Counted from the stretch's first letter, positions 24,328 through 32,897 are shown. The stretch: DNA of 36,348 nt from Flavobacteriales bacterium (GCA_016788405.1 JAEUSX010000253.1:1-36348); one strand, 5' to 3'. Made by a program: numbers and translations. The notes: generated by a model not told the origin, from the letters alone.

Positions 24328-25749
24328 CTACGCCGGGCTCAGCTTCAGCATGTTCGCCATGCCCTGCTCGGCGATGGGCATGCTGGCGATGTTGATCACC
24401 AGGTCGCCTTTCTGCACGAATCTCCGGCTGCGCAGGATGTGCTTGATGTCGGCGATGGTGTGATCGGTGCTCACCGTCTTGTCGTAGTACTGCGCGCGCA
24501 CGCCCCACACCAGGTTCACCTGGTTGAGGATGCGCCGGTTGCTGGTGAAGGCGTAGATGTTCGCCTTCGGGCGCATGCTGCTGATCTTATAGGCCGTATA
24601 GCCGCTGTGGGTCATGGTCACGATGGCCTTGATGTCGATGGCGGCTGCCATGCGCACGGCGGCCATGCAGATGGTGTCCGTGACCATGCGCTCATCGTGC
24701 TCCAGACCCGGCTGCTCCACGTTGAACATGGCCTCGCTGCTCTCCATCTCCTGCAGGATGCGGTTCATCGCCTTCACCACCTCCACCGGATGCCTGCCAA
24801 CGCTGGTCTCCGCGCTCAGCATCACGGCGTCGGCGTGATCGAGCACGGCATTCGCCACGTCGTTCACTTCGGCGCGCGTCGGCGTGATGCTGGTGATCAT
24901 GCTCTCCATCATCTGCGTGGCCACGATCACCGGACGGTGCTGCGCGAGGCACCGCTTGATGATGTCCTTCTGCACCAAGGGCACCTTCTCCATGGGGATC
25001 TCCACGCCCAGGTCGCCGCGGGCCACCATGAGGGCATCGGCCTCGTGGATGATCTCGTCGATCTCCTTCAGCGCCTCGGGCTTCTCGATCTTGGCCACCA
25101 CGCGCGCATGCTTCTCGCGCTGCCGGATGAGGCCTTTGAGCTCGATGATGTCGCGCGCGCTGCGCACGAAGCTCAGGCCCACCCAGTCCACATCGTGCAT
25201 CAGGGCGAATTCCAGGTCGGCGCGGTCCTTCTCGGTCAGGCAGGGCAGGCTCACGCGGGTATTGGGGAGGTTGATCCCCTTGTTGGCGCTGAGCGTGCCG
25301 CCATGGATCACGCGGGTGGTCACCTCGGTGCGGCCGTCGGTGCCCACCACTTCCAGGCGCAGTTTGCCGTCGTCCAGGAGCACGAGCTCTCCTTTCTTCA
25401 CATCCTGCGGGAATTGCCGGTAGCTGGTGCTCACCAGTCCAGGCCTGCCGGCCATTTCTTCCGTGGTGATGGTGAGCAGGTCGCCCGCATTGAGCTCGAT
25501 GGCGCCATTGGCCATGGCACCTACGCGGAGCTTCGGTCCCTGAAGATCGGCGAGTATGGCCGTGAAGGTGCCGAGCTCCTCGTTCAAGGAGCGGATGGTG
25601 GCGATCACGTCAGCATAGAAATCGTAGCTGCCATGGCTGAAATTCAGGCGGCACACATCCATGCCGCTCAGCATCATGTCGCGGAGCACCTCGCGCGAAG
25701 AGCTCGCAGGGCCGAGTGTGGCGACGATCTTGGTCTTCGGTTCGTTCAT
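24328..25749 (-). CDS. pyk: Pyruvate kinase
   Basis: Last step of glycolysis, phosphoenolpyruvate plus ADP to pyruvate plus ATP. 473 residues from the ATG at 25749 (MNEPKTKIVATLGPASSSRE). Signatures are CRLNFSHGSYDF, ADLQGPKLRVG, KGINLPNTRVSLPCLTEKD, the active-site MVARGDLGVEIP, and QMMESMI followed by PTRAEVNDVANAVLDHADAVMLSAETS. The C-terminal allosteric domain (AIVTMTHSGYTAYKISSMRP) is complete. It lies 33 bases after the IPExxxVDY-family gene, in the same order as I recall for other Flavobacteriia, and is probably transcribed with it from the box at 26208-26215. Confidence 0.97.
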   Translation of the reverse strand: MNEPKTKIVATLGPASSSREVLRDMMLSGMDVCRLNFSHGSYDFYADVIATIRSLNEELGTFTAILADLQGPKLRVGAMANGAIELNAGDLLTITTEEMAGRPGLVSTSYRQFPQDVKKGELVLLDDGKLRLEVVGTDGRTEVTTRVIHGGTLSANKGINLPNTRVSLPCLTEKDRADLEFALMHDVDWVGLSFVRSARDIIELKGLIRQREKHARVVAKIEKPEALKEIDEIIHEADALMVARGDLGVEIPMEKVPLVQKDIIKRCLAQHRPVIVATQMMESMITSITPTRAEVNDVANAVLDHADAVMLSAETSVGRHPVEVVKAMNRILQEMESSEAMFNVEQPGLEHDERMVTDTICMAAVRMAAAIDIKAIVTMTHSGYTAYKISSMRPKANIYAFTSNRRILNQVNLVWGVRAQYYDKTVSTDHTIADIKHILRSRRFVQKGDLVINIASMPIAEQGMANMLKLSPA

Positions 25750-25782
25750 CGGTCTGGTCCGCATCCGGGCAGGCGCGGGGCG

Positions 25783-26199
25783 TCAAAGCAACAACTTGTG
25801 GCCATTGCGCAGGCTCGCCATCTCGATCGCGAAGGCCAGCAGCACGAATTCGGCCGAGCGCACACGGGGCAGCAGGTCGCCTTCGCGCTCGGCGGTCTCC
25901 TGATCGATCACGAGGAACAGGTCCGCCTCCTTCTGGTCGGGCACCAGCCGCCGCTTCCCGCAGGTATTGCACACCAATGCCCAGGAGATGATGCCTTCCT
26001 CACCGCTCTGCTGAAATACCGGATAGTGCAGCTCCTTGCCGCGAACGCGCTCCACGATGTCCTCACGCCGGCGCTCCAGTTCCAGCCCCAAGGTCTTGTT
26101 CAGCGACCAGCATAGGCGGTAGTCGGGCACATGGCAGCTGATCCCGATCACCGTCACATCCGGCGCGGCGGCCTCATCCGATAGCTTGTGCTTGGGCAT
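25783..26199 (-). CDS. IPExxxVDY family protein
   Basis: A 138-residue small cytoplasmic protein of unknown function. VPDYRLCWSLNKTLGLELER matches the N-terminal signature of the Bacteroidetes family usually found between rnc and pyk. In this copy the segment corresponding to the name-giving motif appears to have drifted. The middle (ELHYPVFQQ, LVCNTCGKR) carries a CxxC pair that may bind a metal, and the C-terminus ends FAIEMASLRNGHKLLL. The identification rests on the conserved position and the N-terminal signature. Confidence 0.75.
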   Translation of the reverse strand: MPKHKLSDEAAAPDVTVIGISCHVPDYRLCWSLNKTLGLELERRREDIVERVRGKELHYPVFQQSGEEGIISWALVCNTCGKRRLVPDQKEADLFLVIDQETAEREGDLLPRVRSAEFVLLAFAIEMASLRNGHKLLL

Positions 26200-26207
26200 C
26201 GCGGTGG

Positions 26208-26215
26208 CGAAGGTA
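26208..26215 (-). promoter_or_regulatory. Candidate -7 box of IPExxxVDY-pyk (TACCTTCG)
   Basis: On the minus strand TACCTTCG ends 8 bases before the ATG at 26199 and lies in the 35-base gap after rnc. It would give pyk a promoter independent of the acpP-fabF-rnc transcript. Confidence 0.45.
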
Positions 26216-26234
26216 CCCTGACCGGTCAGCGGCG

Positions 26235-27029
26235 TCAGTCGCGGCGCTCGCGCGCGGGATCCGAATGGCCGGCGCTCGCATGCGGACCGGCCTTTTGCTC
26301 ATCCTTCGCTTTGTGCGGCTTGCGCGAGCGCATGCTGCGAAAGGCGCTCTGCGCGGCATCCTGCTCAGCGATCTTCTTGCTGCCGCCCTTCCCGTTGCCC
26401 TTCACCTCGCCGTTGATCCGCACTTCGGCCACGTAATGCCTGCCGCGTCCACCACCGCCTTCGCGCACCACGAATTCCACCTTTTTCCGGCGCTTCTGCC
26501 CCCATTCCAGCAGGCGGCTCTTGCCATCCCGATCCTCCTTCTCGATCTCCTTCAGATCGAAGTGCTGATGGATGAGGCCAACCACCACCTTGCGCGTGCG
26601 GTCGAAGCCCTTGTCCAGGAAGATCGCGCCGATGAGGGCCTCCAGCGCGTTGCCGGGCACGCTGCTCTCATGCGCCCTGGCCACCGTGGTCTCGATCACG
26701 CGTTCGATGCCGATGCGCTTGGCAAGCAGATTCAGCTGCGTCCGGCTCACGAGCTTGCTGCGCATGCGCGTGAGGAAGCCCTCGCCCTGGTCAGGATAGC
26801 CTTGGAACAGCAGGTTGCCGATCACGGCGTCGAGAACGGCGTCGCCGAGGAATTCAAGCCGCTCATTGTCCGGAAGGTCGGGCCGTTCATCCGTGACAGC
26901 GCTCACGTGGCGCAGCGCCTGCCGGTACAGCGGCAGATCACCCGGCGTGATGCCGAGGGTCTGGCGGCACCACGCCCTCACCCGTCGCTCTTCGGGGTTG
27001 CGGGCGCGGCTGAAGAGGCGTGCGATCAC
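26235..27029 (-). CDS. rnc: Ribonuclease III with basic C-terminal tail
   Basis: Double-strand-specific endoribonuclease acting in rRNA processing and RNA turnover; 264 residues. The catalytic signature NERLEFLGDAVLD (55-67) and the second acidic helix GNALEALIGAIFLDKG are present, followed by a double-stranded RNA-binding domain (KSRLLEWGQKRRKKVEFVV, GKGGSKKIAEQDAAQSAF). A charged tail (KPHKAKDEQKAGPHASAGHS) extends past the RNA-binding domain and varies between species. The start is GTG at 27029, two bases from the fabF stop, so the genes are tightly coupled (acpP-fabF-rnc). Confidence 0.95.
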   Translation of the reverse strand: MIARLFSRARNPEERRVRAWCRQTLGITPGDLPLYRQALRHVSAVTDERPDLPDNERLEFLGDAVLDAVIGNLLFQGYPDQGEGFLTRMRSKLVSRTQLNLLAKRIGIERVIETTVARAHESSVPGNALEALIGAIFLDKGFDRTRKVVVGLIHQHFDLKEIEKEDRDGKSRLLEWGQKRRKKVEFVVREGGGGRGRHYVAEVRINGEVKGNGKGGSKKIAEQDAAQSAFRSMRSRKPHKAKDEQKAGPHASAGHSDPARERRD

Positions 27030-27030
27030 G

Positions 27031-28281
27031 CTAACTGTGCTTGCGGAAGATCACCGAGGTGTTGTGCCCGCCGAAGCCGAAGGTGTTGCTCAGCGCGGCG
27101 TTCACGGTGCGCTGCTGCGCCTTGTTGAAGGTGAAGTTCAGCTCCGGGTCGATCTCGGGATCGTCAGTGAAATGATTGATCGTCGGGGGCACTGTGCCGG
27201 TGTGGATGGCCATGATCGCGGCAACCCCCTCGATGGCGCCCGCGCCGCCCAGCAGGTGGCCGGTCATGCTCTTTGTGGCGCTGATGTTGATCTTGTAGCT
27301 GTGCTCGCCGAAGAGGCGCTGGATGGCCTTGACTTCCTGCGGGTCGCCGATGGGCGTGCTGGTGCCGTGGGTGTTCACGTAATCGATCTCCTCGGGTCGC
27401 ATGCCCGCATCCTTCATCGCGGCCTTCATGCAAAGCTCGGCGCCCAGTCCTTCGGGGTGCGGCGCGGTGATGTGGTAGGCATCGCTGCTCATGCCGCCGC
27501 CCACCACCTCGCAATAGATCTTGGCGCCCCGCGCGATGGCGTGCTCCAGGTCCTCCAGCACGATGGCCGCTCCACCCTCGCCGAGCACGAAGCCGTCGCG
27601 GTCCTTGTCATATGGGCGCGATGCCGTGGCAGGGTCGTCGTTGCGGGTGCTCATGGCATGCAGGGCGTTGAAGCCACCCACTCCCGCTTCATAGATCGCC
27701 GCTTCGCTGCCGCCGGTCACGCATGCCACGCAGGTGCCGAGCCGGATGTAGTTGTAGGCATCGATCATCGAGTTGTTGCTCGATGCGCAGGCGCTCACCG
27801 TGACATAGCTGGGGCCGCGCAAGGTGTGGCGCATGCTGATGAGGCCCGCCGCGCTGTCAGCGATCATCTTCGGGATGAAGAACGGATTGAAGCGGGGGGT
27901 GCCTTCGCCCTTGCCGAAGGCGATGCATTCATCCTGGAAGGTCTTCAGGCCGCCGATGCCGCTTCCCCAGATCACGCCCACTTGGTCCCGGTCCACGCCG
28001 CTTTCCAGAAGGCCGCTGTCCTTCAGCGCTTCGTCGGAGCACACCAGCGCGTACTGCGCGAAGGGGTCCATCTTGCGGGCCTCCTTGCGGTCCAGGAAAT
28101 CCTCCGGATTGAACCCCTTCACCTCGCAAGCGAAGCGCGTCTTGAACTTGCTCGCGTCGAACCGGGTGATGGGTGCAGCACCGCTTCGGCCGCTCACCAG
28201 GCCCTTCCAATACTCCTGGAGGGTGTTCCCAATGGGTGTGAGCGCGCCCAGACCGGTGACGACCACACGCCTGAGCTGCAT
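27031..28281 (-). CDS. fabF: Beta-ketoacyl-ACP synthase II
   Basis: Condenses malonyl-ACP with acyl-ACP in fatty-acid elongation; 416 residues. The start MQLRRVVVTGLGALTPIG and the Cys-His-His triad are visible: C165 in TVSACASSN, H305 in NTHGTSTP and H342 in KSMTGHLLGGAGAIEG. This pattern and length match FabF rather than FabB or FabH. The gene starts 9 bases after acpP, its acyl-carrier partner, and is followed by rnc after 1 base. Confidence 0.97.
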   Translation of the reverse strand: MQLRRVVVTGLGALTPIGNTLQEYWKGLVSGRSGAAPITRFDASKFKTRFACEVKGFNPEDFLDRKEARKMDPFAQYALVCSDEALKDSGLLESGVDRDQVGVIWGSGIGGLKTFQDECIAFGKGEGTPRFNPFFIPKMIADSAAGLISMRHTLRGPSYVTVSACASSNNSMIDAYNYIRLGTCVACVTGGSEAAIYEAGVGGFNALHAMSTRNDDPATASRPYDKDRDGFVLGEGGAAIVLEDLEHAIARGAKIYCEVVGGGMSSDAYHITAPHPEGLGAELCMKAAMKDAGMRPEEIDYVNTHGTSTPIGDPQEVKAIQRLFGEHSYKINISATKSMTGHLLGGAGAIEGVAAIMAIHTGTVPPTINHFTDDPEIDPELNFTFNKAQQRTVNAALSNTFGFGGHNTSVIFRKHS

Positions 28282-28290
28282 GCGGCGGGA

Positions 28291-28527
28291 TTACTTCGCG
28301 TTCTTCTCCACGTACTCCACGGCTTGACCCACGGTCTGGATCTTCTCGGCCTGGTCATCCGGGATGGCGATGTTGAACTCCTTCTCGAACTCCATGATGA
28401 GCTCGACGGTATCGAGGCTGTCAGCGCCCAGGTCGTTCGTGAAGCTGGCTTCCATGGTGACCTCGTTCTGGTCCACGCCCAGCTTATCAACGATGATCGC
28501 GATTACCCTCGACTTGATGTCCGACAT
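28291..28527 (-). CDS. acpP: Acyl carrier protein
   Basis: 78 residues, [20 protein letters not shown] onward. The phosphopantetheine attachment site is Ser37 in [10 protein letters not shown], and the protein is strongly acidic as expected. I take the ATG at 28527; an in-frame ATG at 28575 would add 16 residues unlike any ACP. First gene of acpP-fabF-rnc. A TTCCTTTG box at 28555-28562 lies 27 bases upstream, giving one of the few recognisable leaders in the window. Confidence 0.97.
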   Translation of the reverse strand: MSDIKSRVIAIIVDKLGVDQNEVTMEASFTNDLGADSLDTVELIMEFEKEFNIAIPDDQAEKIQTVGQAVEYVEKNAK

Positions 28528-28554
28528 GTCGGTGCGGTTTTTTTGATGAGGCCC

Positions 28555-28562
28555 CAAAGGAA
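28555..28562 (-). promoter_or_regulatory. Candidate -7 box of acpP-fabF-rnc (TTCCTTTG)
   Basis: On the minus strand TTCCTTTG matches TAnnTTTG except at position 2. A TTGG about 17 bases upstream may be the -33 element. The leader includes a run of seven A residues on the minus strand just before the coding region, an A-rich context typical of Bacteroidetes translation starts. Confidence 0.45.
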
Positions 28563-28600
28563 AGACATTTTCCAATCGGCCAATTCCGGCGTGCCCACGT

Positions 28601-29272
28601 CTACTTATGCACCACGAGCACCTGATCCAACGGCTTCCTTGCGATATCCGGCACCGTACACCGTGCTTCCGGGAAGCCCATGGGTATCAAGAGGTAAGGT
28701 CGCTCGTTGGACGGCCGCCCGAGCACCTCGGCCAGGAAATTCATGGGGCTGGGCGTGTGCGTGAGGGCAACCAGCCCGGCATGGTGCGCGGCTGTTAGTA
28801 GCATGCCCGTGGCGATGCCCACGCTCTCATTCACGTAGTAGTTCTGCCGCTTGCGCCCAGTTGCGTCCACCTCATACGCACGCTTGAACACCACCACTAT
28901 CCATGGCGCGACCTCCAGAAAAGGCTTGCTCGCATCGGTTCCGAGTGGCTTCAGGTCCTCGATCCACTCCGCGTCCATGCGACCATTGTAATTGATGCGC
29001 TCTTCTTCCTCAGCGGCCTCCCGGATGCGTCGCTTCAAGGCCGGTTCGCTCACCGCCACGAAGGTCCAAGGCTGCTTGTTCGCGCCGCTGGGCGCGGTGC
29101 TCGCCGTTCGTACGACCTCCTCGATCACGACCTCAGGAACCGATTCATCGCTGAAGTGGCGCACGCTCCGGCGGCGCTCGAGTTCCATTCGGAAGGCTTG
29201 CGCCCGTTCAAGCATTTCTTCTGGAGCGCGCCTCGTGTAGGCGAGCGGGATGAATCCGGTCTGATGGTCCAT
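28601..29272 (-). CDS. Nitroreductase-fold flavoprotein, iodotyrosine-deiodinase-like
   Basis: 223 residues from the ATG at 29272 ([20 protein letters not shown]). The core [15 protein letters not shown], then [17 protein letters not shown], is the FMN-binding nitroreductase signature. [19 protein letters not shown] followed by [14 protein letters not shown] resembles the active-site lid of iodotyrosine deiodinase and its bacterial homologues, where the E-x3-Y-x3-K set contacts the zwitterionic substrate. In this group the enzyme can reductively dehalogenate halotyrosines in vitro; the natural role in bacteria is unclear. The gene lies between acpP and purN and diverges from purN at a palindromic promoter (29277-29293). 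Confidence 0.85.
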   Translation of the reverse strand: MDHQTGFIPLAYTRRAPEEMLERAQAFRMELERRRSVRHFSDESVPEVVIEEVVRTASTAPSGANKQPWTFVAVSEPALKRRIREAAEEEERINYNGRMDAEWIEDLKPLGTDASKPFLEVAPWIVVVFKRAYEVDATGRKRQNYYVNESVGIATGMLLTAAHHAGLVALTHTPSPMNFLAEVLGRPSNERPYLLIPMGFPEARCTVPDIARKPLDQVLVVHK

Positions 29273-29276
29273 GCCC

Positions 29277-29293
29277 CGAAGGTCGCACCTTCG
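29277..29293. promoter_or_regulatory. Palindromic divergent promoter of the deiodinase-like gene and purN
   Basis: CGAAGGT-CGC-ACCTTCG has perfect 7-base arms and a 3-base centre. Each arm is also a -7-type box: GACCTTCG on the minus strand (29277-29284), 4 bases before the flavoprotein ATG, and CACCTTCG on the plus strand (29286-29293), 38 bases before purN. The palindrome could therefore be an operator or simply two back-to-back promoters. Confidence 0.45.
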
Positions 29294-29331
29294 CGATCTC
29301 GCTTGCGCCATGGGCCAAAGGCGGGTCGTGC

Positions 29332-29910
29332 ATGAGACGCATCGCTGTACTCGCTTCCGGATCGGGGACCAACGCCCAGCGTCTCATCGAGCACTTCGCG
29401 CTCCATGCCTCGGCACAAGTGGTCCTTGTGGGATGCGACCAGCCTGAGGCCGGAGTGCTTCAGCGCGCATGGGATCACAATGTGCCCAGTTATCTATTCA
29501 ACGGAAGGGAGCTGCGGGAAGGAACGGTCTTGAGCGAATTGAAGGGACAGCGGATCGATTTGGTGGTGCTTGCGGGCTTCATGCGCTTGATCCCGGCGGA
29601 GATGGTGCGGGCGTTCTCCGGCCGGATGGTGAACATCCACCCCTCCTTGCTCCCCAAGCATGGCGGGAAGGGCATGTTCGGTCATCATGTGCATGAAGCC
29701 GTGATCGCGGCAGGGGAGGTCGAGAGCGGCATCACCATCCATCTGGTGACTGAGCACTATGACGAGGGTCGCATCCTGTTCCAAGCGCGCTGCCCTGTTC
29801 TTCCGAACGACACACCCGCCATGCTGGCCGAACGAGTGCATGCGTTGGAGCACGCCCACTACCCGCACATCGTCGAGCAGCTTGTGAAACCAGCAGCCAA
29901 GCAGGGCTAG
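29332..29910 (+). CDS. purN: Phosphoribosylglycinamide formyltransferase
   Basis: Third step of purine synthesis, using 10-formyl-THF to formylate GAR; 192 residues. It starts MRRIAVLASGSGTNAQRLIE with the phosphate-binding glycine motif. Catalytic residues sit in NIHPSLLPKH (N101, H103) and HYDEGRI (D144), the same trio as in the E. coli enzyme. GGKGMFG after the active site is the usual Bacteroidetes variant. Its TAG overlaps the stop of the convergent 557-residue gene in a shared CTAG. Confidence 0.96.
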   Translation: MRRIAVLASGSGTNAQRLIEHFALHASAQVVLVGCDQPEAGVLQRAWDHNVPSYLFNGRELREGTVLSELKGQRIDLVVLAGFMRLIPAEMVRAFSGRMVNIHPSLLPKHGGKGMFGHHVHEAVIAAGEVESGITIHLVTEHYDEGRILFQARCPVLPNDTPAMLAERVHALEHAHYPHIVEQLVKPAAKQG

Positions 29911-31580
29911 GCCACGCGCTCTGCCAAGGCGGCCCACGCGCTGAGGAGCCGGGGGCATCTCCGGAGCAAGGCCTGATGCGCCTGCTCATCGCCCGTGGCC
30001 CGCGCGCGCAAGGCGCTGGCCATGCGACGACGCTCCTGTTGAGGCCAGGAATGCAGATCGGCGATCATGTCGCATAGGGGAGCCCATGCATCGAGGGCGA
30101 GTCGCAATTCCAGCGAGTGCATCTCCGCCGGCTCCATCCCGAGCGCGCCGCAAAGACGGGAGCGCATCGCTTCGACGGTTCGGCGTCGTCCCTCCGTTCC
30201 CTGCAGCACCAAGTGCTCTTGCGCCCTGTTGAGCAAGACGCTCGTCTCGATCAATGGAGCGGGGTCGTCCGCGAGGCGCAGCACAAGACCATCGGCCACG
30301 AGGCGCTTCAATGTGGCGATCGGCACTGGCTCGCCTGCTCGCATGCGGTCGAGCTCGCGCTCCGCGATGCGCGCCAGTGGCTCGTTCCATGGGCGGAAGC
30401 CGAGACGGTAATAGAACCAGTAAGCACCGCTGCGAAGGCCGTCGGCATTGCCATGTCCCAGTTGATAGTTCTCGGCCTCGAATACCCGGACATCGAATCG
30501 CTGGCGATAAAGGCGCATCAATTGAGCGAAGAACCAGGCCGACTCGCCGCCGCGCAGGGCGGGAAACACATTGATCCCCACTTTGCTCCTTCCGGGGAAG
30601 AGCCACGCACCGCCATAGGCCATGGGCACTCCGTTCTTGAATGCCATGAAGCCCACGTATCCTTCCAACGCCAGCCTGTGCCGCGCATCCAGATGGTACA
30701 AGGCGATCATCAAGCCCCGACCCATGTCGAATGCTTCGGCGCTCCCGGCGTAGGTGATCGGGTCCGTCTCACGCTGCATCAGCGCCAGCACCATGCGTCC
30801 CATGTCGATGAGTTCGCGGCGTTTGGCGCGGGTGAGGGGCAGTGCGCCAGCGATCGGTTGAGCGATGATGCGCACTGCATCCGTTGTGCGTTCGAGCGCG
30901 CCTTCGTGATGGAACGGCTCCAAGAGGCTCATGCGTAGACCGGTGAGCGAAGGCGTGCGCTCGTCACCGACCATCCGCAGGTAGGGTTGGAGGTTGGAGA
31001 ACAACGCCTCCCTGAGACCGTCGTCCATCGGGTGTTCCGCAAGGGTGCGGATCAAGCCGTGGAAGCGAGCACCCGCATCCTTGCCGAAAGCGGAACGAAG
31101 GAACTGTTCGGTGTCGCCGTCCAATTGCTCCAGGACCTCGCGCTCGGCCATGGTGAGCATAGGCAGCAGGCTGGTCTCGGCCACCTGGCGCTCGGCGTCG
31201 GCGCTGTGCAGCTCGATCCGGCCAGGCCAACGCCGCAGAAGCCAATGCGCGAGCCCGAAGGAGTAGAGCCCGACCATGTCGCATCCTTGCATACCGGTGT
31301 CGCGCAACTGCTCGCGCAGGCGGCGATCATCCTTCAGCCGAGCGCCAAGTGCGCGGCGGAACCCTTTCACGTTCCTCACCGCCGACCTGTATTGCGCCAT
31401 GCTAGCCGGATACGCCTCAACGAATAACAGCAGATCGTGCAGCTCGTGAATGGACGCCGCCGAGCCCAGGGGTCTGCGAAGCGCCCTTTCCATGAGATCA
31501 TCCGCACCCGCCGACCTTGTCACAACCGCTTTGCGCAGCTGCAGCACGGCATCGCGGCTCAGCGGCTTTCGATTGCTCAT
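29907..31580 (-). CDS. Unrecognised 557-residue cytoplasmic protein with GNAT-like segment
   Basis: I start at the ATG at 31580 (MSNRKPLSRDAVLQLRKAVV), whose ATGA overlaps the stop of the upstream glycosyltransferase gene by four bases; the open frame continues upstream but only as antisense-quality sequence overlapping that gene. The protein is rich in Arg, Leu, Ala and Glu and mostly alpha-helical, with no signal peptide. Around residues 305-395, VGFMAFKNGVPMAYGGAWLF, KVGINVFPALRGGESAWFF and QLGHGNADGLRSGAYWFYYR followed by LGFRP suggest a GNAT-like acyltransferase fold. I cannot name the family. Tight coupling to a GT87-like gene suggests that both act on the same envelope glycan or lipid, which is inference. 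Confidence 0.6.
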   Translation of the reverse strand: MSNRKPLSRDAVLQLRKAVVTRSAGADDLMERALRRPLGSAASIHELHDLLLFVEAYPASMAQYRSAVRNVKGFRRALGARLKDDRRLREQLRDTGMQGCDMVGLYSFGLAHWLLRRWPGRIELHSADAERQVAETSLLPMLTMAEREVLEQLDGDTEQFLRSAFGKDAGARFHGLIRTLAEHPMDDGLREALFSNLQPYLRMVGDERTPSLTGLRMSLLEPFHHEGALERTTDAVRIIAQPIAGALPLTRAKRRELIDMGRMVLALMQRETDPITYAGSAEAFDMGRGLMIALYHLDARHRLALEGYVGFMAFKNGVPMAYGGAWLFPGRSKVGINVFPALRGGESAWFFAQLMRLYRQRFDVRVFEAENYQLGHGNADGLRSGAYWFYYRLGFRPWNEPLARIAERELDRMRAGEPVPIATLKRLVADGLVLRLADDPAPLIETSVLLNRAQEHLVLQGTEGRRRTVEAMRSRLCGALGMEPAEMHSLELRLALDAWAPLCDMIADLHSWPQQERRRMASALRARATGDEQAHQALLRRCPRLLSAWAALAERVA

Positions 31581-32842
31581 CGCGATGCCGGCTCGTCGGT
31601 CAAGCGTGTCTGCAGCAGCGCCCATCCGCACGCAGCGATGAGCAGCGCCTCGGCGATCAGGATGTTGACCGGCAGAATGCCCCAGGCTCCCACCACGAGC
31701 ATCGCGGCAAGCCCGAATAGCACGTTGTTGCCGAATGTCCGTTCGCGCTCGCCGAGGAGGACGAAGAGCACAGGCCCGATCCAATGCACCAGCTGATAAT
31801 CGAAGCGAGGTGTGGGAAGAATCATCATGAGCACCGTCCATGCGAGGAAACCAAGCAGCAGAAGGCGTGTGCCCTGCACGCCAGGCAATTCCCTCCGAAG
31901 CATGTAGGCCGATAAAACGAGGATGAGCCCGTAGGCCGCCCACGGCGCCCAACCGGGAAGCGCGATGCCGCCGACCGCCAGGAGAACAGCACCGATGGAG
32001 CCGTTCTCGAATTCCATCTTGTGGTGGTCACGCAGGTTGCTCAGACCTTCGATGGTGGCCGGGTATTCAAAGGCACCTGGATCCACGCTCGGTGGAGCAC
32101 CAAGGCCGGGCATCGCGCTCCACGCGCGCATGGCGTCGAGATACTCAATCCAGGACGCCAGCCCGTTGGGGATCACCGCGAAAACCGCTGCCGCGACGGC
32201 GATCAATCCTGCGCCGCCCAAGAGCATGCGGAGCTTCACGCGCACCAGGAGCGGCAGCAACAAGAACGCATAGGTGGGCTTGAAGAGCATGAGCGATGCG
32301 GCGATCGCGCCGGCAAGAAGGTGTCGCTCTTTCTTCAGACTCCAGAAAAGCGCCGCTAAAAGGGCCCCGAAGAGGATGTACACCTGTCCGCGCTCTACGT
32401 GAAGGCGCCATGAGGTAGAGACGAGCAAGACCACCAGCGCCGTCGCCGCGATCAAGTGGCTTCGCTCATCCCCCTCGCCGAAACCGCGGAGCATGAATAA
32501 GAACGCGGCCAAGAGCAGTGCGTATTGCATGACCAGCCACATCAGCCGTGCATTCCCGAATGAGAGCATGCCGAGCGGGGCCAGCACGAGCGATTGGAAA
32601 GGCGTGCCGGTGTAACGCGTCATCTCGGCGCCCGGGGGCACCATGGGGTCCGCAAGGCGCTCCGGTTCACCGGGCCGCCATGGGTTCCGGTACATCGTAC
32701 GGCCCTCGAGCAGGCTGCGGGCACCGACCACCTTGTCGCGCAGATCCACGCCGCCGTACTTGCGCGTGAGCGAGAGGTCGATGGCGAAGCTGAAGAGCAG
32801 CGCCAAGGCTGCGATGAGCGTTACGATGGAGCGTCGAGTCAT
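31577..32842 (-). CDS. GT87-like (DUF2029) multi-pass glycosyltransferase
   Basis: 421 residues with about ten hydrophobic segments, starting IVTLIAALALLFSFAIDLSL. The first extracellular region (GGVDLRDKVVGARSLLEG) and later WRLHVERGQVYILFGALLAA, followed by KKERHLLAGAIAASLMLFKP, match the GT-C glycosyltransferase 87/DUF2029 pattern, with RGQ-V after an Arg-rich loop and K-P ending the fifth or sixth helix. Known members are polyprenyl-phosphate mannose-dependent mannosyltransferases in actinobacteria; sugar and acceptor here are unknown. The ATG at 32842 lies 10 bases after a CATCTTTG box. Translationally coupled to the 557-residue gene. Confidence 0.75.
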   Translation of the reverse strand: MTRRSIVTLIAALALLFSFAIDLSLTRKYGGVDLRDKVVGARSLLEGRTMYRNPWRPGEPERLADPMVPPGAEMTRYTGTPFQSLVLAPLGMLSFGNARLMWLVMQYALLLAAFLFMLRGFGEGDERSHLIAATALVVLLVSTSWRLHVERGQVYILFGALLAALFWSLKKERHLLAGAIAASLMLFKPTYAFLLLPLLVRVKLRMLLGGAGLIAVAAAVFAVIPNGLASWIEYLDAMRAWSAMPGLGAPPSVDPGAFEYPATIEGLSNLRDHHKMEFENGSIGAVLLAVGGIALPGWAPWAAYGLILVLSAYMLRRELPGVQGTRLLLLGFLAWTVLMMILPTPRFDYQLVHWIGPVLFVLLGERERTFGNNVLFGLAAMLVVGAWGILPVNILIAEALLIAACGWALLQTRLTDEPASR

Positions 32843-32852
32843 GGCTGCCCGC

Positions 32853-32860
32853 CAAAGATG
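32853..32860 (-). promoter_or_regulatory. Candidate -7 box of the GT87-like operon (CATCTTTG)
   Basis: On the minus strand CATCTTTG matches TAnnTTTG except at position 1 and ends 10 bases before the ATG at 32842. Confidence 0.4.
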
Positions 32861-32897
32861 AGCGGGTTGATGGAACGCGTGCTTAGGGATGAAAGGT

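Noticed and set aside
31581-31952. An N-terminal extension of the 557-residue protein up to 31952.
   Set aside because: It overlaps the GT87-like coding sequence by more than 370 bases and reads as low-quality Arg/His-rich sequence. The ATG at 31580 with the four-base overlap is the natural start.
13119-32882. The short word CCATCAACC upstream of the minus-strand promoter boxes of ricT, holB and the GT87-like gene.
   Set aside because: It occurs at inconsistent distances (4 to 15 bases), is only nine bases long, and is absent from other starts. Chance is the simpler explanation.
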